The notes beneath the pieces are model-generated. The model saw nothing but the letters and a program-made list of their open reading frames with translations, was not told the origin of the DNA and did not search any database. This document shows positions 23,546 to 34,619 of a DNA stretch of 64,000 nucleotides, one piece after another. The number at the start of each line of letters is the position of its first letter. The stretch's first letter is position 1. Made by a program: the position numbers and the translations under genes. This DNA is from Eretmocerus hayati (taxonomy: Eukaryota > Arthropoda > Insecta > Hymenoptera > Aphelinidae): contig CM056744.1 in assembly GCA_029851415.1 (NCBI GenBank), positions 105,309,338 to 105,373,337 of the forward strand, given 5' to 3'.

Positions 23546-24810
23546 GCTTGTTTCACCTAGTTTTGTTTCTTTTGTTTGTTTTTGTTTTGTTTCACCTAGT
23601 GATTCGTTTTTGGCTCGAGCCGCAGCCGAAGGTCGAAATAGCCACTCGAGAGTGGGGAGTCTCATGAGCAAGGCGCGAGAATCATATTTCGCAATTTTGT
23701 AGGCATCCTAACATTGGAGATTAGCGAAAAACCGTCTTTCTCGTATCCGAGTGGAAGCGAGACACAGATTTTGATTTTGTGTATCGAACTATACTTTTGG
23801 ATAAATTGTGAGCAGAAGTTGATCAACTTTTTGCAAAGTCCAGTTGATCAGCTTCCACCCACATTGTTTGGATGCAAATACATTCGTAAATTTTCAATTT
23901 TCACTAACATAACTCGGAGATAAATTTGGTCCATTTTTCCTATGAATACTTGGCCCAAAAGATAGGATTTCTACCAAATCATGTGTAAGAGACCCCGATT
24001 CTCCTGAAATGAAATTCCAAAATAGCTTACTCATGACAGCTACCCTATTTTCAAAAATATCTCTCATCTTCAAGATGCTGATGAAGCAGCACGATGCAAT
24101 GATATCAGAATTATGATAATTTAATCATTCGACTTGCTCTGAAAATCAAACTCCTCATCGGTATACCTCCGGGTTTGGCACAATCTTTATTAATTCACTC
24201 AAGATCAAAATTCCTTGGCGACCTCAATCCATGGTACCATTATCTGCGTTGATCTCGGTTTGAGATTCATTCGGTGTAAGGTAACGTCAAAGACCAAGAG
24301 ACCCAAAGATTCTGAATATTTTATCAAATTTAAATATAGTCTGATCCCTGTTTCATGACTGGTGAACCAAAGACTCGCTTTGTTATATTCTGATATAGAT
24401 AGTAACCAATAAATCCAATGAAGTTAACGACAAAAATTTGTCTTCTGGGCCAAATTTGCTTGCCGTGAATCATACTATAATATGGGTATCGGGATATTGG
24501 AAATCTCATCATCTATCTTATAACGAGATCACTTCAATGTTGAATGAAGCGTGTCAATTTGAGAATTCGTCAGGTTCTGCAACCAGCAATATCTCGGGAA
24601 AAATTGATTTTTAATCCATCCGAGACTCGTCAAACTCATTCATAATTCGGCAGAGCAGAATTTTTCCGAAAGAGAATTGCAAATTTTTCTAAAACATCGC
24701 CACACTATCACAAACGCACATAACTCACAAAATCTTTCATCATATTCCTCACGAGCTCAGAAAAACTAAATTAATACTTTACACCAAAAAAATTATACCC
24801 TTTAGGCTAA
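23546..24810. other. Downstream flank and presumed 3' UTR of the TMTC2 gene
   Basis: The region immediately below 24811 on the minus strand must contain the 3' UTR. No ORF or repeat is supported. Possible poly(A) signals on the minus strand are an ATTAAA near 24609 and AATAAA at 24191-24186. Confidence 0.45.
24186..24191 (-). promoter_or_regulatory. Candidate poly(A) signal for TMTC2
   Basis: AATAAA on the minus strand, about 620 nt past the TAA stop, and the first canonical hexamer found downstream. A nearer ATTAAA variant (about 24609) is an alternative. Not confirmed by transcript data. Confidence 0.22.
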
Positions 24811-25142
24811 TTACGCAAGCAAAGCAGCGAGTTTATGCAGATTCGTAATTGTTGTAGGGTCACCAGGTTGTAATCTGAGAGCTTCTCTATAAGCCGCTGC
24901 TGCTTGTCGATATTTTCCATTTAAATGAAGTATGGCACCAAGATTGGCATGACTTCGAGCTTCATGAGGCCTTAATCGTAATAAATGCCTATACCAATGT
25001 TCAGCTTCTTGGCAACGAGAAGCTCTACGAAGTGCAGAAGCTGCTCCTAAAACTAATTCGTAGTCTGAGCGTGATAGAGAAGCTGCTTCTAGATGAGATT
25101 CGGCTGCTTCTGCTAGACGACCTTGCGTACTCAGGAACAAGC
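24811..25142 (-). CDS. Tmtc2: TMTC2 terminal exon (TPR repeats, C-terminus)
   Basis: Last coding exon of a transmembrane and TPR protein of the TMTC2 type. The acceptor is TTTCTTTGTACAG; the exon starts with the last two bases of a Gly codon split with the preceding exon and ends at TAA 24813-24811. It encodes about 110 residues with three TPR units: GLFLSTQGRLAEAAESHLEA, then a helix pair around ASALRRASRCQEAEHWYRHL, then ANLGAILHLNGKYRQAAAAY and LRLQPGD. The phrases LGAILHLNG and the closing TNLHKL match the conserved C-terminus of animal TMTC2. Family knowledge: TMTC1-4 are ER membrane O-mannosyltransferases acting on cadherins, with lumenal C-terminal TPRs. The last motif and stop position fit a complete C-terminus. 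Confidence 0.92.
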
Positions 25143-25424
25143 CTGTACAAAGAAATAGGAATATTAGCGAGAGTTCTGATGGTGTATGGATTTTTGTTGG
25201 GTGATGTTTATTTTCATCTTTTCTCATGCGATGTTATGCCACATCTGTTTAATTCTGTAGGAAGAACTTTTGGGTCCATGAAAAATTTTTACTCACAATC
25301 AGTCATATAATATCAGAACCAATTTCTGTATCTCTTCAGTTTATTATCAGAAAACCTGTGCGATCATGATTTACAATACTAAAGAATAATGTAGATTGTG
25401 ATAATGAACCCCTAGAGTAATATA

Positions 25425-25576
25425 GGCCCAAATTTATAGTCGTAATCCGGAGTCCGGATAAGCTAATCCGAGGCGCCACAATCGGTGCGGCGAGTTCGCG
25501 ATTCTATGAGGTTTGGCGACTGTGGCGCCTCGGATTAGCTTATCCAGACTTCGGATTACGACTATAAATTCGGGCC
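25425..25576. mobile_element. 152-bp palindromic MITE in TMTC2 intron
   Basis: Arms of about 55 bp (25425-25479 and 25523-25576) are inverted copies with few mismatches, beginning GGCCCAAATTTATAGTCGTA and containing CCGAGGCGCCACA, around a 45-bp loop. It sits in the intron between TMTC2 exons 29399-29483 and 24811-25142. It is too short to code. No certain target duplication was seen, so the superfamily is open. Confidence 0.75.
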
Positions 25577-26799
25577 ATAATGGAGTAGCTGAGTGTAAAC
25601 AGCTTGGTCATTTCATGATTCACTCATCATTTTGTGCTGTTCGTTCCATTCTGCAAAAGAACTTCTGGTCCCCATCGAATCAGTTCTAGTTTCTGGACAG
25701 TACTACCATTTCGATCCAATTTGTTGACCGTATTAATTATGTCAAATTGCACGTTCTCTGTGTTTTTTCTAGTGGGTCAGTTCGATCAAAAATGAACAAG
25801 ATCAAATAGCCGACATCATAAAAAAATAAAACATGAACTTCCTGAGTAGGAAGTTTTGGAGAAAGAATGCTAAATTCCTCACTTTTGGTAGTTTCTCACT
25901 CAATTTCGTCTCCATCAAGGGGCAAACTTGAACCGTTGATTTTTTACTCCTTTCATTCTACAAAACTACTCAGATCTAAATGCAACAAAAAAACTAGCAA
26001 ACAGAACGTCGAAACAAGAGAGATTTTCTTGCAAGAAGTTTAAAATCTCAATATAAATCTAGCAAATCAAATTTCTTTGTCACAACTTCCATAACGCCCA
26101 GACCACTTGACCTTTCTGTTTTGCACATCAAAATACCTCTTTTCGGTGTTCGAGGTTTAACTCTGACTTGAAAGTCTTCAATTCCTAGCTTGAAATAATT
26201 ACTAAATATACTTGGAATACTCGATTGGCAATACATTTTGACCCCACCCAAGTACCCAACAGTCCGACCCATTACAGTAACATTGATTCAATGATTAGAA
26301 GCTCGAATGCACCACGTCCGGAAATTTGAGCCCGCATTCGTTAATTCTTGAACAGTTGAATTTCGGTCGAGCAAAGAAATGATTTCCGGTTAACTCTAGA
26401 TACTTTAGATGAAAATAAATCCAGTCAAAAAGGACTGGGTATTGAATCATGGAAGAAAATGACCCTCTATCATCAGATAGAATTTAAATTTCAGCTCGGA
26501 AATGTCAATAGTAATAAAAAATTAAATCAACTACAAACATATCACCAACTCAAACTTCGAGGAGTTAAGCTACTACTTCAACAATTCTGGATTTCAGGTA
26601 TTCCTTGCATCCAATTCTCAACGAAATCGCTTCATCTCGACCTTTCATCGAAAGGTCACCCCTCTCAAAAGAAAAGGCATCCTCTTAGCACCGTTCCACA
26701 ACTTGGATCGATGTAATTATCAATTTGAGATTGCACTCCCGTGTGCTTCACAAGGGTGAACGATTATTGGCCTGCACTCGAGCGCGAGGTCTCAAGAGG

Positions 26800-26945
26800 T
26801 ACGATACCTATATACACATATATATTAGTCTTTGAAACGGATCGATCATTTCGCGTGCGCTCCTACCAGCCACCAAGACGCCTTACCTATACTATATACA
26901 TCTATACAGTTGTAAACCTATATATACATATATATATTTATACAT
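26800..26945. repeat. ATATAC/TATATA-rich simple repeat
   Basis: Several short runs of ATATAC, TATATA and ATACAT type within about 150 bp. Intronic microsatellite-like sequence. Confidence 0.6.
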
Positions 26946-27399
26946 GAATAGCAGCATCAGGAGGTGGGGTAGCCGGCAATTTGTGCGACTGCAACCGGGG
27001 TAGCGCTGATCAAATCAATTACTTCGTTAGTGAGGAATCGCTGAGAGAAGAGTCTGAATAATTCATTTGGAGCCGATGGCAAGAGGAGATGCGAGAATTA
27101 TTCAAAGAGAGATGATTTTCATTACGCTCGATATGTAATTGAAATCATTCGTCGAATCGAGCGATGCTCCTATTGGCATCTACTTCGTTTCGGGTAATTA
27201 TTCAGCATATATAGACACCTATGAAACCATTGCCTACGGCGGAATTGTGATATGTAGAATCAATGGATGATATTTGCGGGATGTCCAATTCAAGCATGAA
27301 TTTGGAATTATCGGTAATCTATTGGGCGTCAAGATACAAATTTTATGCAAAACAAGAAAAAATACTAGAAAAAGATGAATTTTGCTATCTCATCTGTTT

Positions 27400-28330
27400 G
27401 TCGAGTTGAATATGAATATCTCGATATCTTTGTTTTCGATTTTTGATATTTTGCGATCAAACTTCCTAAATCTCCAGACATCTGCAAATAACTTTCCCGG
27501 AAATTTTCTGTCTCACGTTTGATTTAGAGTCTGAGGACATTTTAATTGAATTAATATCAATACCACAGTATCTCGATATCCCATTTATATATTCTCTTTT
27601 GTATATTCCAACTCGAAGTCGAATTTACGTTTCGATGTCACGTCATGCTGTGTCATCTCGATTTTTTTGGGGGAGTCAGGTGTAGTATATAAGTGGATCT
27701 CAACGAATAGAAAATAGGTTGCTCGACTTTTGCCATATCTCGATTTTTGCAGAATCTCGGTATCGTATCTCGATCTTCAAACTCGAAATCGAATTCAAGT
27801 TTCGATATGATAAGATGCCATGTCACTTTAATTCTTTTGTAGTCTTTGGTTCATTATTTGATGAGATTTTCATGACTGTAAATTTGATAGCTCGATTAAT
27901 GCGACATCTCGATTTTTGCAAAATCGAGATATAGTATTTCGATATCTCGAAATTAACATCAAATATACATTTCGTTATGACAAGATACTGCGTCTTGTTA
28001 GATACTTCACTCAATTCGATGCATTATGTTATGAGATTCCCATGGTTAGGAAATAATGGCTCGAATCTTGCGATATCTCAATCGATCAATATAATCTACG
28101 ATATTAATTGAGTTCCAATTCGATTTCATCCATCAATATCTTGATGAGCTATGTTTTTTTAGCTCTTCCGTATAGGACTAGAGACTCGATTGAATGTAGA
28201 ATGAAAAGATACTTCGATGTCTTGCGTATCGATAAATCGAACTCTACCATATCTCGAAATCTTATTCAAATCGTTATCCTCCATGTGTTTGGATCACGTT
28301 TGGATGATTGAGAAATGAGACTCAAATCTC
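27400..28330. repeat. Degenerate ~165-bp tandem repeat with ATCTCGA motifs
   Basis: Units are recognised by the phrase TCGAAATCGAATTCAAGTTT followed by GATATGATAAGATGCCATGTC. They start near 27614 and 27782, and a more diverged one near 27944, a spacing of about 165 bp, with further decayed copies to about 28250. The short motif ATCTCGAT/ATCGAGAT recurs throughout. It is intronic to TMTC2 and non-coding. Confidence 0.6.
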
Positions 28331-29364
28331 AATGATTTACTTGACGACAATTATCCAATTAACGATCTTTACATATCTATTGAATCGTGAATCCGTAAAA
28401 AATTATCGATCCATCGAAGTTTCGATATCTCGATCCTCCATCCTCCTCACGCCTCAAAGTATGAAAGTTCTACTGAATCTCTTGCACATGTGGCTCAACA
28501 AAATTTCTCACAGCTAAGATGAATGAGCTTTTGAAAGTTCAACTACTACTCGAGGTCGATGTACACACAAAAGAAGATTGAGGGCGTACACTCGATAAGG
28601 AACAAGCCATAATTCTCTCAAGTTGCGCACTCGATCGATTAATTGATACTTTGACACTTTACGTCTCCATAAACTTTATAGAGCCCAAAGAGTAATCATA
28701 GTACCAGCTGTACAACGCACTTATCAAAGTAGCTACATAATACCGATCTATAAAGGGTCCAAACATCAAAATCACGTATTCTCTATGCTCTGATTTTGAA
28801 ATAATCAATAAACTAATTAATTACCCTTCGTACGCAGATCTCAAATTTGCACGCTCGTATAGACATCGTTAAATAGCTCAAAGGTATTATATCTCCTGTC
28901 ATTGAACCACTCAAAACCCTATAGGCATATAAACCACTATGATAACCTACACAATCGTAATAACCAGAAGATAATTCCATCATGAAATCAAGCTTCGTTA
29001 CGTGAAAATTTCTACCCAGATATGTATAGTTATCATCGTATCAATTGAAGTGGCCAATATAATGATGGTTTCGATAACACCAGTACGCAATACAGAAACA
29101 ACAATAAACTTGAAGAGGCTAACGAGATTCATTGTTTGAATCTCCCGCTCTGTCTGGATAATCAACGCACTCATCCGTACTATTCGTACATATACACTCT
29201 GCATTGGAATATCGAAACGATCGATTTTACTTTCTCTGTTTTCCTCGGTATGTATTGGTACGTGGTTTGTACTGTTCTTATCGCAGTCGTTTCGTTTGCG
29301 TAGTAGTGGTTAGTTTGATACATACAGAGGAACAAACAGAAAATCTGCGGATGGAAAGAGATTG

Positions 29365-29386
29365 AAAAAAAAAAAAAAAAAAAAAA
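29365..29386. repeat. A homopolymer next to a splice donor
   Basis: About 22 A residues on the plus strand, lying 12-34 bases inside the TMTC2 intron downstream of the exon that ends at 29399 (a T run in the transcript). Confidence 0.9.
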
Positions 29387-29398
29387 GGTATAGCTTAC

Positions 29399-29483
29399 CG
29401 TAGTGATGGTGAACGCTTGGATCATGTGGAGCAAGCCTTCGAGCTCGCAAAAACCATCTCTCAGCTTCGGAGACACGACTCGA
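29399..29483 (-). CDS. Tmtc2: TMTC2 internal exon (TPR)
   Basis: 85-nt exon. The acceptor is TTACTGTTTCAG and the donor TACG|GTAAGC. It encodes SSRVSEAERWFLRARRLAPH followed by DPSVHHHY plus the first base of a Gly codon completed by the last exon. The helix B part (EAERWFLRARRLAP) and the start of the next TPR (HHHYG) match TMTC2, where the corresponding vertebrate segment reads EAEKLFLKAIELDP and HYG. It joins the preceding exon in phase 0 and the following one in phase 1 without stops. A long T run begins 12 nt into the downstream intron. Confidence 0.9.
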
Positions 29484-29850
29484 CTGAAACAGTAAACATT
29501 TGCTCGTATCAAATATACTGAACAATCAACCTCTAGGCTATATATTCGTAGCTTTAAGCAATGACGATTCGACCTTCCTGCTGTTAGACGCTCTTGTTTA
29601 TAGTAAAATTTTAAGACAAACGGGGTTCGTATATGGGAGAAAAAAAATCTACAGATTTTGTATGATTGGTGATGCGGGAAATTCGTTTTTACGCTTGAAA
29701 AGCTCGATTATGGTGGACATTTTTTATCTGGATATATAGGAATGGGATTCAGTTTGGTAATCCGTTGGCCCGCGTTAGTGGATATTTAAATATAAGCTTC
29801 GGGCAAAAAGTGATTTCGAATGATAAAATTAGCATATGCGATAGCAAGGG

Positions 29851-29873
29851 CTGCTGCTGCTGCTGCTGCTGCT
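29851..29873. repeat. (CTG)n trinucleotide repeat
   Basis: Between seven and eight uninterrupted CTG units, followed by CTACTGCATC. Lies in the 2.9-kb TMTC2 intron. Confidence 0.95.
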
Positions 29874-29899
29874 ACTGCATCTACTATACTGCTGTAATT

Positions 29900-32170
29900 C
29901 TCTTGGTATAATACCGTCATTTACAATTCCAGATTGCCCGATGGGACAGATTTTCATATTTTCAGATGAGATTTATTATTGTGCAAGACATTTTTCATCG
30001 ATGAAATTCGAAATATTGCAGTCGGCTGAGAGCCATCGATTTGGTTGAATTACTCGGGTAAAAGATATTAATGGCTAATTTCAAAGATTCATTGGAATTG
30101 GATATTCTGATATTCTGATATATAGTAGAGTATCAGAGGAGTCTCAGTATAAGGGATCCATTCCTCTTGGAATTCATCAATAAATTTTGATGCTCAACAT
30201 TTTCAGAAGAGATGTTTAATGCTTATTGAAGTTTTCGCATCTGATAAATTCGATAAATATTTGTGTAACGCTTCGTTTGATGTGCTGCATTTACCGAGAC
30301 CCATGAATTCATTAAATACTTTGTTCGGCATTTTATCAGAGTTATCCCAACTGGATATTTACATCGATAATTACCTTGGATATTTGTGGAATTTTCAATC
30401 CAGGCTCCCCGAGTTCTGGGTTTTTTTTTTCTTTTTTTACAAATGGATGATTACTATAATTCTCTCATGAAATCAGGAACCCCTCAAGATTTATAGAATG
30501 AATTCATTTATCACTGTGAATTTGTTTCAATTGAACAGTTCAAAGTTTGGATAAAATTTTTTGGATATATTTCTTGTCGTGTTTGGTTGGAGTGAATATG
30601 AAAATCATAACCAATATTGAAGATATTGTAATAGTCGTGCTGAACTTGGCGAATTCGAACATTTTAACGTTGTACTAGGCGCATCATCTTTAGAGTACTC
30701 GCATGAAAGGCTTGAGATATTATTTGATTGCTGGCTTGATCCTAAAAAATTCATTGAATTCTGAAAAATTCACTGAAACCTGGAAAATCCACAGAGAAAA
30801 TTTCCATATTACTTCGCTTTCTTCTCCCAAATTTTCAACGATTTTAAATGTTTTCCTCAAGATTCATGTCATAACTCTTTCTTGAAGCCCTTTGAGGCCA
30901 GTTTGGAAGGAATCCGGATATTTCGCTCTATAGATGGCGTTCTGATCGCCCTATACATGCGATCGAAGATAATAAATCAATTTTTTGCCTAATAGTATCT
31001 CAATTTCACATTTTTGACTCGAAAGAAATAAGGCAAGTGAAAAAGGAAAACATTTTCAGCGGACTAAGTTGTTTCACGCCTAGAAATTCTTTCTATATCT
31101 CGAGGAAATCGTAGTTCTTCGATCCGCTAGGCAAATTGAACAGCTCGATGTTCACACCTCTTCCCGATTTTTGCGAACTAGATTTCAAATTCTTGGACGT
31201 GGAAGGGCTCATCTTGATTGAAAATTTCAATACACAGGTCGGATGCTATCTGATTTTGGCTGGAAATTTTACGTTGTTGAGTAATAATGAATAGGAATAG
31301 GTGAGGAACCGCAGCGCTGGGTCATGTCTTTCGTTCAGATTTTTTTCGTTCCCTAATGAACAGAATGAAATGAGATTTTGTTTGGCTTCATGAAGTGAGA
31401 TTTGGGAGGCGGAATGCTAGCTGGGCAGCTTTTCCAATTCCAATAAAAGCGTAAAAACAATGATACCGCTCTCAGAATCATTGCATTCAGCCGCAACCTG
31501 AAAGTACGCCGGTGTGTGTCGGGTTACGGTTTTGCGGGGAATCCGGACTGGCCTTGAGATTCGAGTCACTAATATTCCAATAAAATGATGGGATTAATGA
31601 ATTAATCTTTTATCAGCGGAAGGACAATGACCGTATGGAAGTGAAAAAAAAAAAATTTTTCAACTTCTTATCAAAAAGGCTGTAGCATCTCCATCTAGGA
31701 TCCGCAACTAGGATCTAGTACTTTCATCTATCACGAAAAAATCTTGTAAGACAGATATTCTCCAAGAATTTTATAGGCGCACAGTGGGGGAAACTAAGAA
31801 TTCCTTACTCAAAAGTAACTTGTTTGAGCCATCGCCACCTATTGAACCAAAAAATTCTGATCTCTACCACTGTGCGGTGGTCACCAACAGAATATAAATT
31901 TTCAAACCACAGCGCACCTCTGTATGATTTCCATTCCCATTCTCCTTGTACCCATATACTCAATCTACCAAAGCCTTGAATTTACTCATTCCGGCATGTC
32001 AAAGAAACTCAAGCACCACGATAATTTCATAATAACTTGAATTCACACATACACACACGCATACAAACACCGACCTCAAACGAAGAAATCATAAGAATAT
32101 CTGAAACAAGCTATCTGAATCAGCATTCATCACTCCGCAGTCTAGGTTTATATATACCATATATGAGCTG
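29900..32170. other. Intronic stretch without recognised elements
   Basis: TMTC2 intron 32414-29484. AT-rich, no gene-like frames. A T-rich block lies at 30418-30440. Confidence 0.5.
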
Positions 32171-32179
32171 CAAACAAAG

Positions 32180-32206
32180 TCGTCGACGACGACGACGACG
32201 ACGACG
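32180..32206. repeat. (CGA)n trinucleotide repeat
   Basis: About eight CGA units (TCGTCGACGACGACGACGAC and on). Located inside the TMTC2 intron just downstream of the exon 32415-32555, so the Arg-rich minus frame through it is not coding. Confidence 0.92.
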
Positions 32207-32414
32207 TTGGCATCTACAATCTTTCATGATGAATAGGATAAGCACACGCGAGGTTTTCCCTTCTAGCTCTTGGTGACCGAATAAATTCATCAAATCTAAT
32301 CGAAAAAATAAATGAGCGAGCAAACGAGAGAGCTGCAACTGTGAAAACGAGACGGAAGGTAAAAATATATACTATATATATGTATATGATTGAAGAGAAG
32401 AATGGGGTACTAAC

Positions 32415-32555
32415 GTTACGAGCCAGAAGCTTTCCATAAGTAATGTGAGCAGGCACGTGATCCGGTTGGCTGGCCAAGCTTGCCTGAAACCACTTCTCAG
32501 CTTCATTGTACTGCTGCATCCTTGACAATGTCTCACCCAACAGATTGTACACGCT
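32415..32555 (-). CDS. Tmtc2: TMTC2 internal exon (TPR)
   Basis: 141-nt exon, 47 full codons, phase 0 at both ends. The acceptor is ATTTTCCTCAG and the donor GTAAC|GTTAGT. It encodes SVYNLLGETLSRMQQYNEAE and then KWFQASLASQPDHVPAHITY with GKLLARN. The block YN-GE, EAE-W, and DH-PAH-TYGKLLA is diagnostic for the TMTC2 branch rather than TMTC1, 3 or 4. Continuity with exon 42455-42699 (ending PEHYPPQ) reproduces the conserved PQS(L/V)YN junction. The donor GTTAGT is weaker than the others. Confidence 0.92.
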
Positions 32556-32659
32556 CTGAGGAAAATATACCAAAGATACCATTACATATATAAATACATA
32601 CAGACATAAATTTAAATATAGATATAAGATGGTAGGATGGCCCAAATGAAATTTCAAGT

Positions 32660-33285
32660 ATTTTTAAGAGTTGGACTCCGAGAAAGAAATGAGGCAAAGA
32701 CACATAAACAAAGCAGCTAAATGGGAAGGTTCCAGCCTTTGAACGTACTATCTTCTTTCTGTTTTAAGTGATATTGCTCTCTGTGTTCGTCGTGTCACCC
32801 TCTTTTTGGAGCTTTTGGCATCGAGTCCCTCCTCTGTGGTAGCATCTTTTTTCGTGGCAAAACGAGGTGAGCCAGTTTTCTTTCGAGTGCGCTTGGTTCA
32901 AGATTGAGTTTTTCTTTCGGGGTCACGAGATGATTTGACGCGTTCTGAAGAAAGCTTTGGTATATACATGTAACGAGTTTTAAGTTTGTTGGAAGGAAAG
33001 AGTTGGACGTGAATGAATGAGATTCTGTTGAAAAAAAAAAGTGGGATGACGAGGCTGGTAGTTATTCAGATGAGAGGAGAGATTTCGAATGACGAAGCAA
33101 TGAAAGAATTTTGTAATGTCAGTGACTCAAGATCAATTGAAGGGGTGGGTGGAAGAAGGGTCTCAGTCGAATTAGGCTCGTCTTTGAGCCTCTCTCTTTT
33201 TTGAACCTTTGAACCATGATCAATCATCCCATAGAACTCGTTTTTCCATAAACTTTGAAAACCCCATCGATCGGGAGAAAGGCCG
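32660..33285. other. Intronic stretch
   Basis: Upstream part of the TMTC2 intron 42454-32556. No elements recognised. Confidence 0.5.
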
Positions 33286-33289
33286 AAGT

Positions 33290-33951
33290 CGACTAAGGCC
33301 CTTTCACGTATTCAATAAAAGGGCTTAATTACCATTATGTCTTTTTGTCGACTATATGATGGAAGTTAGGCCCTTTTGTCGATTATATGATGATATTTAG
33401 GCCCTTTTATTGGTTGTATGATGGGAGCTGGGCCCTTTTCTCTGTAATATGGTGGAAGTTGGACCGGTGTAGTTCTGGAGGCTAAGTATGAATCTTCTAA
33501 TCGCGATGCTGCACTGGTTGGGAAAGCATGGTTTTCGTATCACTTTGGAGAGGGAAGTTCACCATTTCGTTTGATTTGAAATTACGATCGAGATCAATGA
33601 TCAGAGCAATAAGGATCTTGAAACGAACCTAATCTGGAAGCCAAATTTCAGTATGAACATGAGTACATGAAGGGGTCTTATCACAGAAAAAGGTATCCAA
33701 GCAGCCATCAAGGCCGCGATGATTTTCTGGAAGCACCTTCTTGTCAGTATTGAGGGAAAGGGCTTAAGTGCAAGAGTATTGGTGAACAGGGCCTATTCGA
33801 AAAGGGCTTAACTGTGAGAGTATTGGTAAAAAGTGCTCAATTACCAGAAGAATTTCTGAAAAATCCTAAGTCACCGAGAAAATTCGTTCCAAAGGGCCTA
33901 AACCCTCTATCTATATCGGGATAAAGGGTCTAAATGATGGGGTATTGGTAA
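33290..33951. repeat. Tandem and interspersed GGGCC(C/T)TTTT repeats, host of the LTR insertion
   Basis: Between 33296 and 33470 a unit of about 43 bp (TAGGCCCTTTTGTCGATTAT then ATGATGG) is repeated four times. From 33770 to 33951 a related motif, AAGGGCTTAA...GAGTATTGGTAAAAAG, recurs. The LTR retrotransposon inserted into one copy of this motif: the sequence resumes at 37499 with GTAAAAAGGGCCTGA. Confidence 0.7.
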
Positions 33952-34296
33952 TGTAGTGGCCAGGGTCCAGGATAAGGATTTATCGATCAAGAAAATAAGA
34001 ATTGCTAAATAAGTGCACTTTATTGAATACACCAACACTCTAAAATACTAGACTCGCTAGGGGTTACAAGATGATGCAATATGACGCGCAGTATACGGTG
34101 CCGATCGACGAGCGCGCGCGGACACACTTGTGAGCCACTCAAGGGCTAGACAAATACTAATTATAGGCGCAGAGATTCGACAGCGGAACCCCTCATATGA
34201 CGCTTTCCAGAAGTTTCCATCGAGAGAAAAGCATCGAACACATCCAGGGTCGTATGACTCATCCATGCGCGTTGCGCTCTCACTCGCATTCCCACA
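33952..34296 (-). repeat. 3' LTR
   Basis: 345 bp, TG...CA ends on either strand. On the element (minus) strand it holds AATAAA at 34024-34019 as the poly(A) signal. It differs from the 5' LTR at one base. No good polypurine tract is visible just upstream; the adjoining minus-strand sequence is AGGATGGCCGAA. Confidence 0.93.
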
Positions 34297-34619
34297 TTCG
34301 GCCATCCTGACGGTCGAACCGACCCGGTCGACTGACCCATTCGTTCCTTCATACTTGCACAATGAAGATGACCACCGTACCTATTTCTCGGCATTGGATC
34401 TTAAAATTAAATCATACCATCCCATCATTCGCTCATCAGACCATCTTGCACTCTCATCACATTCATTGATCGCATCCATATCCCATAGGATTCATGACCC
34501 ATTCCAGGACTCATAACCCGATCTTGCGAGCTTACAATATGCACTGCTCGCATCGCTCAGCACACCACTGATCACTTTTCACATTCACAAAACTGATCAC
34601 TTTCACAACACTTTTGGCC

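Noticed and set aside
29310..29398. Extension of the TMTC2 exon into a Phe-rich tail
   Set aside because: The Phe run is the poly(T) tract of the intron; the GTAAGC donor and continuity with the last exon are better supported.
32120..32338. Arg-rich minus frame downstream of a TMTC2 exon
   Set aside because: It reads through the (CGA)n microsatellite beyond a good splice donor.
34057..34516. Frames of 100-128 codons near the 3' LTR on both strands
   Set aside because: They run across the LTR boundary, and a shortened version recurs at the other LTR, so they are by-products of the repeat.
34297..34619. Remnant pol or envelope region between gag and the 3' LTR
   Set aside because: Only about 320 bp with no open frame or recognisable motif in any phase.
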